Positions 30,154-42,743 of a stretch of 64,000 bases of DNA are shown one piece after another. Each line of letters begins with the position of its first letter. Position 1 is the stretch's first letter. The notes under the pieces were generated by a model. That model had not been told where the DNA came from, searched no databases, and worked only from the letters and a program-made list of their open reading frames with translations. Position numbers and translations under genes: made by a program. This DNA is from Scytalidium lignicola (Eukaryota > Ascomycota > Leotiomycetes), in the NCBI GenBank assembly GCA_002812745.2, contig NCSJ02000014.1, positions 223,862-287,861 on the forward strand, written 5' to 3'.

Positions 30154-31498
30154 TCACGCATGGAGCACGCCTTCTGGGGTGCTCTCTCCCTTGTCTGACT
30201 GCTCGTGGCTTTCATGATTGATGAAAAGAAAAGATAGGAGAACAACAAAGGCACCAACCCAATACAGACCGCTTGAATACTGTGAGCTAAGAATCATCTG
30301 CCCAATCAGGGACAGAGGTATAGTCATTGACAATCCGACCGTCACCACCAGTGGGGTCGTCAACAACATTGCATATGCCCAGCAATAGTCGCTGATGAAT
30401 GAAAACACCAAATTCAACTGAAGCGTGTCAAAAGAGTTTTCCTGTAGTTTAAAAAGGACGATATCCGACTTACCAGTACTATAGTCCAAACTTGGCCTGT
30501 TGGGGGTAATTGAAATTCTTCGACTCCTGTAAAATGGAGAATGAAAAAGCCAGGCCAGAGAAGTATCACGTTAAAGAGTCCGACAAGACCAAAAAATAGA
30601 GGCATGTTGACCCGGTCCTCGTTTCCGATGCGTTTCTTCATGACTACCGTGTAAAGACCGTATATGACAGCACTAGCAAACGCCATGGCATCACCAATAG
30701 CAATCTCGGTTTGTGACTTATGAGGAAAGGATCCACGATTACCGTCGTTGCTCTCACTCGACAGGTCAACAGATGAAATTAATATGATCCCTGCAAGGGA
30801 GGCTAAAACTCCCATAAGTTTCCGGAGGCTAAATGACTCCACGCGGGCAATGGCACCAAATATTAAAGTCCATATGCCGCTGGTTGAAGTCAGGATGGTC
30901 GAGCTGGCTACACTCGTATACTCCAAACAACCTGAGACAAGGTAGTTCGCGACGAACCACAGGAGACAGAATTCGAAACTAAGCTTTGCAGTTTCACGAA
31001 TACTAAGAGGCCCACTCGAATCAAAAGTATGGTAGGAGGCGGCCATATCATCAGCCACTTCTCCTTCCGGCCCTAGAAAAAGCTCGGATTCCGCTGAAGG
31101 TATTGGCTCTCCAAAGGTACTATCACCATCTCCAGAGGCTGACAAAAGGCCTTTATATCCATCAGGCCGAAATCGCAAATGGTCACTTAAAGCTGCCCGA
31201 ATATTAGAAAAGCCACGCTTATACAGGATTCGCAGGAATATCGGAATTAGCGATATCGCAAATCCACCAGTATTTAGGTATGTGACAAAATAAGGCTTGG
31301 AGAAGGTATTGTCTGCAAAGATAAACTGTCTCAGTCAGCACTTCGACCTAGATTAAAGGGTTTACGTCGGCATCCTACGCTTGACAAAAAGTTCGAGCCC
31401 GTCCATAGCATAACCGTCACAAGGAGGAGGAAGATGCCCAACGTCCGGCGCGCGACATTCCCTAAACCAACACCCGCCCTGAAGCCCCGTGGTTCCAT
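30154..31498 (-). CDS. Drug/metabolite-transporter superfamily protein, SLC35F/Thi74-like
   Basis: Three exons, complement(31379..31498, 30474..31325, 30154..30417), join in phase 0 to 411 residues. The first exon encodes MEPRGFRAGVGLGNVARRTLGIFLLLVTVMLW (first helix). After splicing, the junction reads NFLSS-FIFADNTFSKPYFVTYLN, which matches the SLC35F5/Thi74 opening. About ten hydrophobic helices follow, including FCLLWFVANYLVSGCLEYTS, TSTSGIWTLIFGAI, MGVLASLAGIILISSVDLSS and SDYCWAYAMLLTTPLVVTVG. A long acidic cytoplasmic loop separates helices 2 and 3. The last acceptor was chosen at 30417 because it gives TIVL-LNLVFSFISDYCW; an in-frame alternative 30 bases upstream exists. Yeast Thi74 is thiamine-repressed and put at mitochondria. 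The substrate here is unknown. Confidence 0.85.
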
Positions 31499-32802
31499 AT
31501 TTGGTCTACTTGAGAGGTTGCAAAAGTTATATCGTATGTCCTAGCACGAAACAAGGTATTCACTGAAGATAGCGCGGTGAGATGTGTCCTAACGGCGCGA
31601 ATTATCGTGGTTCAGTGCTGATTGTGTCAGGGATGGGGGTTCCCGGTGAGTATACCCTGGAAGACACGCACATCTACGGACGTACAGCTGAGATTAATGT
31701 ACCATTGGGTCCGACAGTTGGCAGTGGTCGGGATAAAGATTCTGTATCCTACTTGAATAGTTTCAGGATCGTCAAAGATGTCAATGTCGCAATCGCCGGA
31801 TTAGGGCAGTCGGGGCACTTGTAGCGGCAAGGGTGTTATCAAGATAAGGACATCCGGGATCTAATCTTGGGCCTTACAGGATCCACACGTGCCGCACCAC
31901 AACTGTTTTTAATTAATAAAGAATATGATAAGCGATCTCCCCCAACCGAAACAGCGGCTTCTACAACTAACATGTACATCCAGAAGCTTAAAACTCTTTA
32001 CATAAAAACTACATAAATAGTTATTGTTACGTCGATTATTAAGCTTCGTAGACGAGATGTTATCCACTGCAGAAGCGTTAATAGATCTCAGGATGAGACT
32101 ATCCCGTGCTCACGTGCTCATGTGCATTACTCACAGCTTCAGCAGAAAGTTATTGCTGGTGTTTGCATTAGGTAACAACTCGTAAAAATATCTGTGTATG
32201 GTATGAAAATTTGAGATAAAGAGAGAATGTCAACATTATCAGTTAGAATATATGCGTGGCCCCTCTAAGGGTCTCCGGACATTCCGGACAGTACACGGTC
32301 AATAACGCTAGTTATAATGACAACATCGTTTTGCAACTAGGCATGTCTCAGAAAAGCTTTGAACAGCAAAGCTTTATGAGTCCGGGCATGAACAGCAAGA
32401 CTCGATACTTAGGATCCACTTAAACTAATGCAGCCTTATAGGAAGGTGATAACTCATTATCTCAATGGCTGAACAATTTACTATATACTAGAACTCTCCG
32501 TTTCAATCAAAGGCGAATTGTAGACGAAACTGTTATATGTCATATTGAACGTCCATAGTAAATTCGAATCTTTAGAAACCTAGGTTGAAATGCTCCAAAT
32601 AAGATATGCATTGCACGTCAATACCAAGACGCAAACACCTAGAGCGCCTCAAATGATCCATATTTACAATGAGGACCTTGACCATGATCAAGGGTATACT
32701 TCACCCCCAACGTGAGATGGACGATAAGAAAACAAGCAGTTCTGAGAATCAGTTACGCAGGAAAAGTCGTCATATATAAAGCCTAACACAAACAACACAA
32801 CT
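31499..32802. other. Intergenic, AT-rich
   Basis: About 1.3 kb between the transporter start and the YPT7 stop. An 80-codon ORF at 31582-31824 has no recognisable domain and no splice partners that I could find. The rest is AT-rich with no gene seen. Confidence 0.5.
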
Positions 32803-33781
32803 CTAGCAAGCACACCCGCCTTGGTCGTTCTCGATATGGATATTGATAGGGTCTGAGAAATCTCCACTAAATTCCTCGGATTCTTCTTGGGCGAGAGCAT
32901 TTCTTGCAATCACTACAACACAACAGAATTTCAATTCAAACTCACAGTCAGGGAAGAATTGAGGAGGACGTAGGGAAATGACAAACCTTCGAATGCCTGT
33001 TCAACATTGATAGCCTCTTTCGCACTAGTTTCAAAATATGGGATCCCGCCCTTTGACTGGCAGAAAGTCATGGCTCGTTTTGACGATATCTGGCAACATG
33101 TTAGGATCGAACCATACCGTCAAAAGGTTTGATTCGTACCACTCTCTTGTTCTCTTCAACATCAATCTTGTTTCCCAAGACGACCTGCATACTGCTTAGC
33201 ATCATCTCAAGGGGAAGGCTCCCATATATCACTCACAAATGGGAAATTATCTGGGTCTCTTGGTGAGGCTTGAATCAAGAATTCATCCCTCCAGCTGTCG
33301 AGAGTGTCAAAGCTTTTGGAGTTATTCACGTCGTAAACAAGTACACAGCAGTCGGCGCCTCTGTAAAATGCAACCCCCAACGATTGAAAGCGTTCTTGGC
33401 CTGCTGTATCCCACAACTAGATATCTGTCAGTCCAACCGATATGCATCGAGGAGAAGTAAACAAAGCCCTACCTGCATTGTGACTAATCGATCATCAACC
33501 AGAACCTCTTTCGTCAGAAAATCCGCCCCGATCGTCGCCTTATAGCTAGCACTGAACTTCTTGTTGACCTTTCACAACAATATTAGTCTAAATCTTATTT
33601 CATATGTTCGGCCCGCATGGAAGTAAACACACATATTGGTTCATCAAACTGGTCTTCCCTACACCGCTATCGCCTAATATGATAACCTAAAACCATACCC
33701 GTCAGTATTCAAACAATGAGAGCAATACTAGAGAAGGAGAAACGAACTCACCTTGAGTAAGACCTTCTTTCTGGAAGCCAT
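32803..33781 (-). CDS. YPT7: Rab7-family GTPase Ypt7
   Basis: Seven exons, complement(33752..33781, 33633..33686, 33473..33568, 33237..33416, 33140..33184, 32987..33089, 32803..32912). They join in phase to exactly 205 residues, the usual Ypt7 length. All GTPase boxes are present: GDSGVGKT (P-loop, residues 15-22), YKATIGADF (switch I), [13 protein letters not shown] (switch II, residues 62-), NKID (125-128) and [14 protein letters not shown]. The C-terminus ends CAC, the CXC site for double geranylgeranylation. Ypt7/Rab7 drives tethering and HOPS-dependent fusion at the vacuole, including autophagosome-vacuole fusion. Seven exons in under 1 kb make it the most intron-dense gene here. It is divergent from ATG16. 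Confidence 0.97.
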
Positions 33782-34226
33782 AGTGAGAGTGTTGAGAGAA
33801 GGCTGGTAGTAAAGAGAGATAACGTCACAGGCAGTGACAGCGCAACCGGCGGCAAGGTGTTATATGTAGTTCCTCTCCAACAGGTCCACCACAACAGCCT
33901 TAACTAGACAAAACGCACAAATTTCAGGCGGGGTGAGCTGGTGAGGGTGTGTGTGTGTTGGTTGTCTACAGTGGATCGCTTGATGAGGGAAGCTCGACAC
34001 TTGAATGACATCGGATCCCCCACGCTAGCGCCCCTGCCTACTCTATTTTGACGTATTACCTCTTATCGCAATCCATAATTAAGACACCTGCCTGCCAACT
34101 AAAGGCTACAACCTCTTTGGTATTCCTTCCCACGAGCAAAAAAAAAAATTTAAGCTTCAGATCATGAATTAACGGCCAACCCAGCGATGTATAACTAAAA
34201 TGGAGAGTTACGAATACTTATGAAAA
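33782..34226. promoter_or_regulatory. Shared divergent promoter of YPT7 and ATG16
   Basis: 445 bases separate the two divergent ATGs, leaving room for a single bidirectional promoter. There is a GT-rich patch (about 33945-33960) and a poly-A run (34139-34148). No bound motif is claimed. Confidence 0.5.
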
Positions 34227-34930
34227 ATGACTTCATGGCGTGATGAATACCTGCAAGCTCTCAAGGAGCGCAACCAGCGGGATACCGCGAGCTTCCCGCA
34301 AATTAACACCGAGTTTATAACAGCTTGTGAGTTGTACATTTTTCGCACCCGATTTGGTATTATTATATTAACGTCCTTTAAGTTACGGAACTTTTAGACA
34401 GAACAGCCGCCCTCGAAGCAGAAAAGGCCACCAAGATTGCAGGCCCCGAAAAACCCTCGAATCCCAAAGACGATGCACCTCAAACACTTGCGAATGATGG
34501 TGGCCCACAGCTCCGTAACGATCTAGCTCAAGCTTTACGCTCAAATGGACAATTAAAATCGCGATTAAAGACTGCAGAGGCAGAGTTAGCAAGACTGAAG
34601 GCGAAAACCAAGACAGACACGGAGCTAGTTAAAGAGCTTTCTGGGCTACGGACTGTATTAACGCAAAAAGTCAGAGATAGAGATGAGGAGCTGAGGGGCA
34701 AGGCAAAGCTATTAGACGTATGTATATGACTTTTTTATCTTTATTCGATGCACAAGTATTTACATATTTATGTCTAGGATGTCCAAGATGAGATGATCTC
34801 CCTCAACCTTCAAGTCAACATGGTAGAACAACGCTGCAAGTCGCTCGAGACCGAGAACAAAGAATTGATCGCTCGCTGGATGGCCCATAAGGGTCGGGAG
34901 GCAGATGAGATGAATAAGACGCTGAACTAG
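34227..34930 (+). CDS. ATG16: Autophagy protein 16
   Basis: Three exons, 34227..34326, 34383..34717 and 34778..34930, join in phase to 195 residues, a normal fungal Atg16 length. The N-terminus [20 protein letters not shown] is the conserved Atg5-binding helix. The middle and C-terminus form a long coiled coil ([40 protein letters not shown]). It ends in the family block [33 protein letters not shown] and EADEMN. Atg16 dimerises through the coiled coil and directs the Atg12-Atg5 conjugate to the phagophore, where it promotes lipidation of Atg8. It is divergent from YPT7 and convergent with DOT1. Confidence 0.95.
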
Positions 34931-35120
34931 AGCCCATAACTTAATTTATCTATAACGTTGAGTAATAACACAAACATGTCGAGAATGGATGAAAAGTTTC
35001 TGCCGCTAGAATATCAACCTCCCTAGAATATCCAATTCTGTACCAGGTTGAGAAGCGGTGTTGCCCAGTCCAAAAGGCTAGGTTATGCCAAAAAACAAAA
35101 ACAAAACCATCAGTCATTTG

Positions 35121-36701
35121 CTATGCTAGGGTATCCAAGTCTTTTAGTCGCTGGTCGTCCTTGGTAGCGACGAAGTACTCGCCGCCGACGTCGGTCCAGC
35201 TAACACTCTTGTCGAAGTACTCGCCCTTAACCACGTCGAGAACGTTTACCGGGTCATCGCGGTTACGGGCTGTGATCTTGTGGTCATGTGGTACGAAAGA
35301 TCTCAAGGAGATAATTTTGCATCCATTCTTGAGGTCGAGAAAGAGGTCAATGAGTCTCCTATTCAGTTGAGGAGTGAAAGCCTGATTGTTGACCAGTATT
35401 ACGTCTGCCCGCTTCATGACCTCCTTTATCGGATCGTTTTCTAGGAAGTCACCTTTCTCAAGCCGTACGGACCCCGTTTGGATCCCCCAGAGACGGCATC
35501 GGGCAGCAAATTCCTTTTCTTGGGCTTCGGCGAGTCTGCAGGCGTTTTCCATCATTTCGCAACCCCAACTTTCGCACCCAAATTCCAGTGCAGCTTGTAG
35601 GACAACGTTTCCCACTCCTGAGCCGAGATCTACGAATACTTGATCTGATTTGAGGTTTGCCTCTCCAAGAATCTTAGATATGAAAGGCGACAGCAGTTCC
35701 CCGTAAATATTGTCTGTTCCGTTCTCATATTGCTTCAGAAGATCTACCTGGGGCGACACCGCACGATCATACACCTGTCTAAGAATGCAACATACCATAT
35801 CGAACGGTACCTCGTGTATTGCATCGAGATTCTTGGCTAGAGATCCTTCTCTGACAAGTTTCTTCAACACGCTATTATAAGTGTCCACGGCTTCCTTGAA
35901 ACCTTCCTGCAATGCAACGTTCTTATTATCCCTTGATAACATATTCTTCGCTCGATCCAGCCTTCGAATAATTCCGGTATTCGGATTCGTGAAGGGTTCA
36001 GCCTGCTCTGGGGTTAGGTAAACCTCGGCAACGATTTTTGCTATATCGAAGATCTCGTGTAGTGCATCTATCTTTTCCTTTCCGAATATAAGATCGTACC
36101 TGCATTGTCACAAATTAGTTCTTCCTTTCTAACCTTGAGGGTGTCAAGCTCCTTACCGTTCCCTTTGCGAGGCACTTGGGTACTGCAGCTCCACTGTAAC
36201 AGTTTCTGTAGTAATGACGGCCTTGGGTTTTTTATCTCCCGAAGCAACATCGGCAGCATGAATAAACTGAAAGACGCCACGGTCTTCCGAAAAGCTCATC
36301 AGGGAGCGGAGCCTTCTCTTCTGATCGATAGGCCTATGAACTCTCCTCTGGCGCTTGCTTGCGAAATCGTCAAATGAGGTAGAACTGCCATCGTCTTCGC
36401 TATCAGACTCGATCCGCTGGTGTACCGGAGACTTGTGTCGCAAGAGCTTCTTTTGCTTGGCCGGACGTAGCCTCGTAGAATCGCGACTGGCGGCTGTTGG
36501 TGGCGGGGGAGTTGCAGAAAGTCTGGATCGTGAAGGGGCGCGTGATGCTGCAGTAGATCCCTTGATAGCCGCAGTCTTCGCAGCTACGGATTTCTGGTTC
36601 AAGGCAGAGGGAGATTTGGTGACTATAGGAATCTTTTCTATGCGGATTTTCGGTGGAGCCGGCTTAATAGCAGAGTTGGCTTTGTTACCCCAGAGAGACA
36701 T
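35121..36701 (-). CDS. DOT1: Histone H3-K79 methyltransferase Dot1
   Basis: Two exons, complement(36157..36701, 35121..36099), join in phase to 507 residues. The N-terminal ~110 residues are basic and disordered, as expected for nucleosome/DNA contact. The C-terminal part is the DOT1 fold: YDLIFGKEKIDALHEIFDIA, the conserved DNIYGELLSPFISKIL (D1 loop), the SAM-binding FVDLGSGVGNVVLQAA, the acidic partner GCEMMENACRLA, and VLVNNQAFTPQLNRRL followed by CKIISLRSFVP. All catalytic motifs look intact. Dot1 methylates H3 Lys79 without a SET domain and acts in silencing and the DNA-damage response. It is shorter than many filamentous-fungal relatives because its N-terminal extension is short. Confidence 0.96.
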
Positions 36702-38675
36702 GGCTGGCTAATATACACAGGGTTGGAGATTGGCAATCTTGCGCGGATAACCAAAAATAAGGAAATTAGTTTTCATAAGGGTATCATAATGATGGAATGT
36801 GTGGTCGTAGTCGTTAAGATTCGTATAAAGAATGAATGGCAGCGCAACGAGCGTTATGCCGGTGGGTTGCGTTATGTTGAAGTGGAAAGTCCTGGGGCGA
36901 AAGGGCGAGGCCGTTTGCCATCGCGTTGTGCCTTGCCGCTTCCGGCGTTCGTGGGGCCTAGCGCCTTGTTGCCTTGCAGCTTCGGGGACGCGTGCTTATC
37001 TAATATCTCCACCCAGTCAGCTTTGCTTACGGTATCACGGTAGAGTCGTTGATCAAGCGATGGTCCGGATCACAACAAGTCTGACAGGGCGAGGTGATCA
37101 TGGAACATTTTAACTGCTTGATTATTCAGAGCTAGATAAATGAGGTTAGGGCAAAGTTAAAAGGTCTTCTGTTCATGTGTCTCATTTAAGAATAAGCTAC
37201 TTAGTCTCTCTCTACAGTAGCCCTTTGAATATCTAAACCAGAAACTTATCTGTGTACAGTGTCACGTGATAACCGTGGAGTACAATCCACGCAGACGGAA
37301 AGGATGAATCGAGTATTGTGCATATATAGGAGACACGATGCGTTTCCTAGCATGCGGTTGCCATACTATCGTATCCCATCCACTATCTGCTGTGAAATGT
37401 GGGAGTGTCGTACTGTACTTGCTCGGTTGCGGGTTACATCGGAGTCGACGCACACGCTTTGGAGGGAATACAGGAGCAAAAAGAAAGGAAGAAGGAGAGA
37501 GACGTTATCGAAGGTTTTGATTACAGAAACCTATCAAGCTTCCGGCATTGCCAATAAAGTTACCCCTAACTCCGTGGCCCAGGGATCACACCCTAATTTA
37601 TTATTCCCGATGCATCGCATCAACATCCATGAATGGTGCTTGGTGCTTGGTGCATCCAATCCACCCAACCCAGCCCAAGCCACAGCATAGCCCTTGCGCT
37701 TCCTCGGATGAAGAAGGCTGATTAGGGCTTTGCACCCCTGCTTGGTCGTGTTCTTGTGTGCAGGATATGCAGGATAGTACTGTACTGTAGTACCGGAGAG
37801 TACATGCTCTGTAGGGATTTGTACCAGCTCTCCTTTGTACTGTACTTCCGTACCATCGTACCGAAGTCCTGCTGTTGTGTGATAAGGAATGGATGACTTG
37901 CGTTTTGTACCTTAGGCAGGCAGGCCACAACATTTCTGGCTCATCATTACAGTACTGTCACGTTGAATTCTGCTTCGATCGGTATAATCGCATGTAATTA
38001 ATAATATTACACAGCACAGTAAAAACGCACAGGCATCTCTCAGTAGAGTTCTTTTGGCTCTGTCCATCCCATCTCCTGCCAAGGGTTGTCCAATCTTCCA
38101 GATATGCACCCAGCACCATTGGCCTCCGCTGAACGGAGCCATTCCTCTCTTGGCCGACCTGCAGCTCGCACTATTTGATTTCCACATCGGACACGACGGC
38201 TTTTGCGCTGCACGGTCATGCCAAGCTGCGGCCCCTCGTATTATTCGGGCTTTTTGGCTGGTCTTTTGTCTGTCTTTTGCACCATCTGCCTTCTGTGCCG
38301 TCTGCAACCACTCCCAGCAACTGCAAAAGAGTTCAATGACAGGATTCAGGGTCCCCGTCCATGAACTGGCCAGAGAAGAAGAAAAGAGACAGACCCTGCG
38401 CCGATCTTATAGATAAGGCAAGAAAACTCCCTCCTTCAGTGTAAGTAATAGCACCGTATATTTATAGCATGCATGCATGGCAGACGCGCTGGCAGGCTCG
38501 AGTTTCCACCTTAAACATGAAGCCCTGATAGCTGCAGCTTGCAGCTGCTTTTTTCTACTTGTCTTATTCTTCCTCGTCCTTGTCTCTCGTTCTCTTTTTC
38601 TTTTTCTTCCTCTTCCTTTTCCTTCTCCTCAGTCATTCGTTTGGGCCCATTTGCGTTGCTTCATTACAAGCCATC
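36702..38675. other. Long intergenic region upstream of the peroxidase gene
   Basis: Nearly 2 kb between divergent DOT1 and the WSC-peroxidase gene. ORFs of up to 143 codons occur on both strands but overlap one another, with no domain or splice structure. From about 37,770 to 37,870 the sequence is crowded with GTAC/TACTGTAC words forming small inverted repeats. Much of it may be peroxidase regulatory DNA. Confidence 0.5.
38571..38636 (+). promoter_or_regulatory. Pyrimidine-rich tract before the peroxidase start
   Basis: An almost pure C/T stretch of about 65 bases ends 40 bases before the chosen ATG at 38676. CT-rich leaders commonly mark the transcription start or 5' UTR of strongly expressed fungal genes. 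The tract is seen; the role is inferred. Confidence 0.6.
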
Positions 38676-41454
38676 ATGAAGCTCCCGCCATCCGCTGCCC
38701 TACCATGGGCTCTACTTGCTGGCATGGTGAATGTGAATGCACAACTTACCTGGCCCTCTCAATTCGATGAGTTGGAAGACCTCATGTTTCAGGCATATGG
38801 CTACAGGAATACCGGCCTCATGGCACTGGTAACGCCCTGCTCCTTCTCAAAATTTGGACCAGGTCGCAATACCGCCGCCGAATGGGTGCGAGCCGGCTTC
38901 CACGACATGTCGACGGGCAACATCTACAACCCGCCAGCATCCTCTGGTGGTGTGGATGCCTCGTTGATGTTTGAGTTGAACTCGGGTGAGAACATCGGTG
39001 CAGGCTTTGTTACAACCTTCGAAACTTATGGCCAATTTTACTCCTCCAGGACCTCTGTCGCCGACATGATTGCTTTGGGTGTCTTCGCCGGAGTGCGCAC
39101 TTGTGGAGGACCGGCCGTGCCAATTCGGCCAGGAAGAATTGACGCCACTGCTGCAGGGCCGTTGGGCGTACCACAACCTCAGAATTCCATCGGGACCTTC
39201 GAAAATCAATTCCTTCGGAGCGGGTTTAACTACACCGATATGATTGCCATGGTAGCATGTGGACATACTCTGGGCGGAGTGCATGCCGAGGATTTCACCA
39301 ACATTGTCACGCCAGGCACAGTACCAAACGACTACCAATTGTTTGATAATACTTTCGAATTCGATTCGAACGTGGCCGTGGATTACATCTCAAATAATTC
39401 AACCGACGCCTTAGTTGTCGGTCCAGCCACTTCAAGTGGAAGGGCTGCGGATGCTGCCGTGTTTGGAGACCGCAATGACAACAATGTGACGATAACTGCC
39501 CTTGCGAATCCAGCTACCTTCCGCACTGACTGTTCCTCCATTCTACAAAGAATGATCGAAAGAGTCCCAGGTACAGTTACCCTTGCGGATCCATTGCAAC
39601 CGTATGAAGTAAAACCCACGGCTCTGCAGCTAACCCTCCTCTCTGGCGGTGTTTCCATAACCTTTTCCGGGGAAATCAGGGTGAGGACTACTGTTCGAGC
39701 TGCCAACCTGATTGCAAGCGTAAAGCTAGTCTATGTAGACCGAGATGGCAATAGTACATGTGGCAGCTGTACCATTGACACGGCAGTAGCTGGGACTGGT
39801 TCTGGTTTTGATGATACCTTTACGGTAAGGATAGCTAACATACCCCTAGTTAAAGTCGTGTATCCTATTTAAATATGTTACTAACGGCCCTCTAGTTCTA
39901 TTCCTTCTCCTCTGACCTGCCTTCGAGCACGTCTATATCGTCCTTCAATGTCCTCATCACGCTCACATCTGGCGCCACCGAACTCCATAATAATAATGGA
40001 GGAGGATTCCCAGTCCAGGACTCCATTATGTTCCAGTCTCCTCAAAGTTGCTTGGGTACAACCACAGATGCAAATGGGAACAACGCTATGACAATAGTTG
40101 CAGCAGTAAGCATCCTCGTCCTGTCCTAATTATTGTGATAGGCTCTAAATTTACATATCAATTGATTCTATCTTATTCTTCTTGCTAACTCTGCATAGGT
40201 ACGTGATTCCATCACTGCTGCCCCAAACCTAGTTGTTGCCATTAAAACACCAAGGGCAAAAGTTCCTGTCCCAGCGCTAAACATAACATCGGTTGCCATG
40301 GCTAAGGGAGCGACTATCGGACCTTACAGTATTTACAGTGCCACTTATTCAATTCCAGTAGCAAATAGCCTCAATAGTACATTCAATGTGACCGTAGGAA
40401 CAGGAACCACCTCAGTTGTTGACGCCTTTAAGCTTACTGAGCCTTTACCCTCTGTCTGCGGCACTCTGGGTACAAGTGTTCCAAGTAGCACTACATCCTC
40501 GTCGAAAACCACGCTCTCTACCACTGTCTCTACCAGTATATCCACCACCCTCTCGACTACCATTAGTACAACAATATCATCAACATCTACTTCTGCAACT
40601 CCGACCGGGCCAGTAACCAAGCCGACTGTTGGTGCCTACACATATCAAGGTTGTTACACAGAAGGCGATGGTGTCCGAGCCCTTTCAGGTGCTTCCTTCT
40701 ATGATTACCCTAATATGACTCTAGAAGAATGTGCTGCCAACTGTGTTGGGTACACGTATTGGGGAGTCGAGTATGGCGGAGAATGTATGTTATCTACTCC
40801 ATGACTTCTTAAGCTTTACTCTGGATCGTTTTGTCGGGTATATTTGAAAGCTAATCATTCTCTATAGGCTATTGTGGTAACACACTTGCTGCCACATCCG
40901 TTCCTGCAGCTGAACAAGGAGACTGCAACTTCGTATGCCCCGGGGATGCCTTTGAGTTTTGTGGTGCCGGGAACAGGCTGGATATGTATAAACTATCTTC
41001 TGGAGGTTCTTCGAGTAGTAGTAGTTCATCTACTACGACTCACACGACTACTACCACTACCAGGTCTACCACTACCACGACTACCACCACTATCAAGGCT
41101 ACTACTACAAGTTCAGTGACACACTCGGCATCACCAACCCAAACGGGACCTGCCATTAAGCCCACTATTGGATCCTATACCTACTATGGTTGCCAAACAG
41201 AAGGAACAGGCATTAGAGCACTTTCTGGTGCAACCCTCGCCACTGATTCAATGACCCTCGAAATTTGTGAGGATTTCTGCCAAGGTTATACCTATTGGGG
41301 CGCTGAGTATGGACGGGAATGCTACTGCGGCAATTCCTGGAATACCGGATCAACTGCAGCACCAGACAGCGACTGCTCATTCCCTTGCGCTAATAACACT
41401 CTTGAGTATTGTGGTGCTGGGAACCGTCTGAGTGCGTATGCCTTGGAAGCTTAA
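38676..41454 (+). CDS. Secreted haem peroxidase (plant-type superfamily) with two C-terminal WSC domains
   Basis: Four exons, 38676..39824, 39896..40105, 40199..40784 and 40868..41454, join in phase to 843 residues. The start at 38676 gives a signal peptide (MKLPPSAALPWALLAGMVNVNA). The N-terminal ~300 residues are a haem peroxidase: distal Arg72 and His76 in RAGFHDMST, GGVDASLMFE, and proximal His197 in ACGHTLGG. A second region of about 200 residues is beta-rich with no family I can name. Two WSC modules follow, each opening G(A/S)YTYxGCxTEG and closing EYCGAGNRL, separated by Ser/Thr-rich linkers expected to be O-mannosylated. WSC modules bind cell-wall glucan. There is no C-terminal GPI signal, so the enzyme is probably secreted and wall-bound. 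Likely roles are oxidation of phenolics or peroxide handling outside the cell. Confidence 0.9.
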
Positions 41455-42743
41455 TTTAGGGATTGGGATTTATGAACTTGAATATATGAGATAATGTGGT
41501 ATGGTAATTTTTTTCAGGGATACAAATACGGCAGGCTTTGATATTATTGGATACAAAAATACGAACAGTTTAAGGCATGAGGGCTTTTTGTAGATAGGGG
41601 TGTGGTCAATATTACGAAGGCCGATTGAGGGTTTAGACGACGGGTCAGTTAATAAACATTATAATTTAGACAAAGCTAAATAAAGTGTTTCAAGTTAAAA
41701 GCATGCTTCTGATCTTGAATATAACACTAGAACTGTAGTAGCAACCCTTAAAATGCATCATTCTCCAGTTTATGAAGTTTCTCTGTTCATGATTATCCGG
41801 TTTTCCGGATCTAGTAAATTGCATCGTCCATATCGAAAAGTTCTATTTCTTGACAGTAACCTCAACCTCAACCGCACCCTCGATCGACATCAACAACAAG
41901 ATGTATAATTTCCAGTTAATTCACTAAGCAATCCAAAATTAACAATATCCAAAATAAAATAATTTCTTCAGCCCCTTCGTGAACCAACCAACAACCTCTC
42001 TAATATATATCCCAGTCCACTGAAATTTACCGCAAAAGCTGAGCACAATAAGCCCCATCAGCAAAATCATCTTCGCTGCAGGTAATGATTCCTGAGCTTT
42101 CTATAGCTGACGCGAATTGATCACCTAGTAGAGAAGTTTATTAGCGATTTGATATAGCATGTTGTAATCTTGGTGTTAACTCATACTCGTTGCCATTTTC
42201 ATCCTTGCTGTCATTATCTTCCTCGTTGCCATTCTTTTTCTCATTGTCATTTCTTCTTCATCGTTGACAAATTTATACTTCTTCCTATTTTTAGATTTTT
42301 GTTAAAAGACTCTTTCGCCTTTTCCTCCAATTCTGTATGCAATATGTCTTTGCATTTGTTGCTGTTGTTTTTGTTTAGTTGAATCAAGAACAATGAAATA
42401 GAGCCGTCGGATGTATCGTTATTGAAGTAAATTCCACTTCTGTTCTTAGTTTTGTAATTTTGCTTCTAAGAATATTTTGATCTGTGGCTTGCGTCGACCA
42501 TCTTTTCCAGTCTGGCATCGGTCTATTCTTGTCGAGGAGGAAAAGTATCTAGAGTTCGGACTTTGAGATTTCCTACGTTCTCCATATCCCTTTTAAAGAA
42601 TGTTAGCAATTTATTAGTTTCTAGTGATAAGGAGGCTGTAAGACTTGCATGTATATAGCTCTTCTCTCAACAAAAGCTGATGTTGGAGAAACTGTTTGAA
42701 CTAACTAGTTGATCGAAGCTATTGTGGAAACTGATTGTTTCAC
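41455..42743. other. Intergenic, AT-rich
   Basis: About 1.3 kb of 3' flank with T-rich runs around 42,170-42,380. No convincing gene; the one 70-codon ORF is low-complexity. Confidence 0.6.

Noticed and set aside
31582..31824. 80-codon ORF upstream of the transporter
   Set aside because: No domain, no splice partner and no neighbour logic; length is within chance expectation.
36723..38416. Several ORFs of 60-143 codons between DOT1 and the peroxidase gene
   Set aside because: They overlap on both strands, have unusual composition and show no recognisable domain or intron structure.
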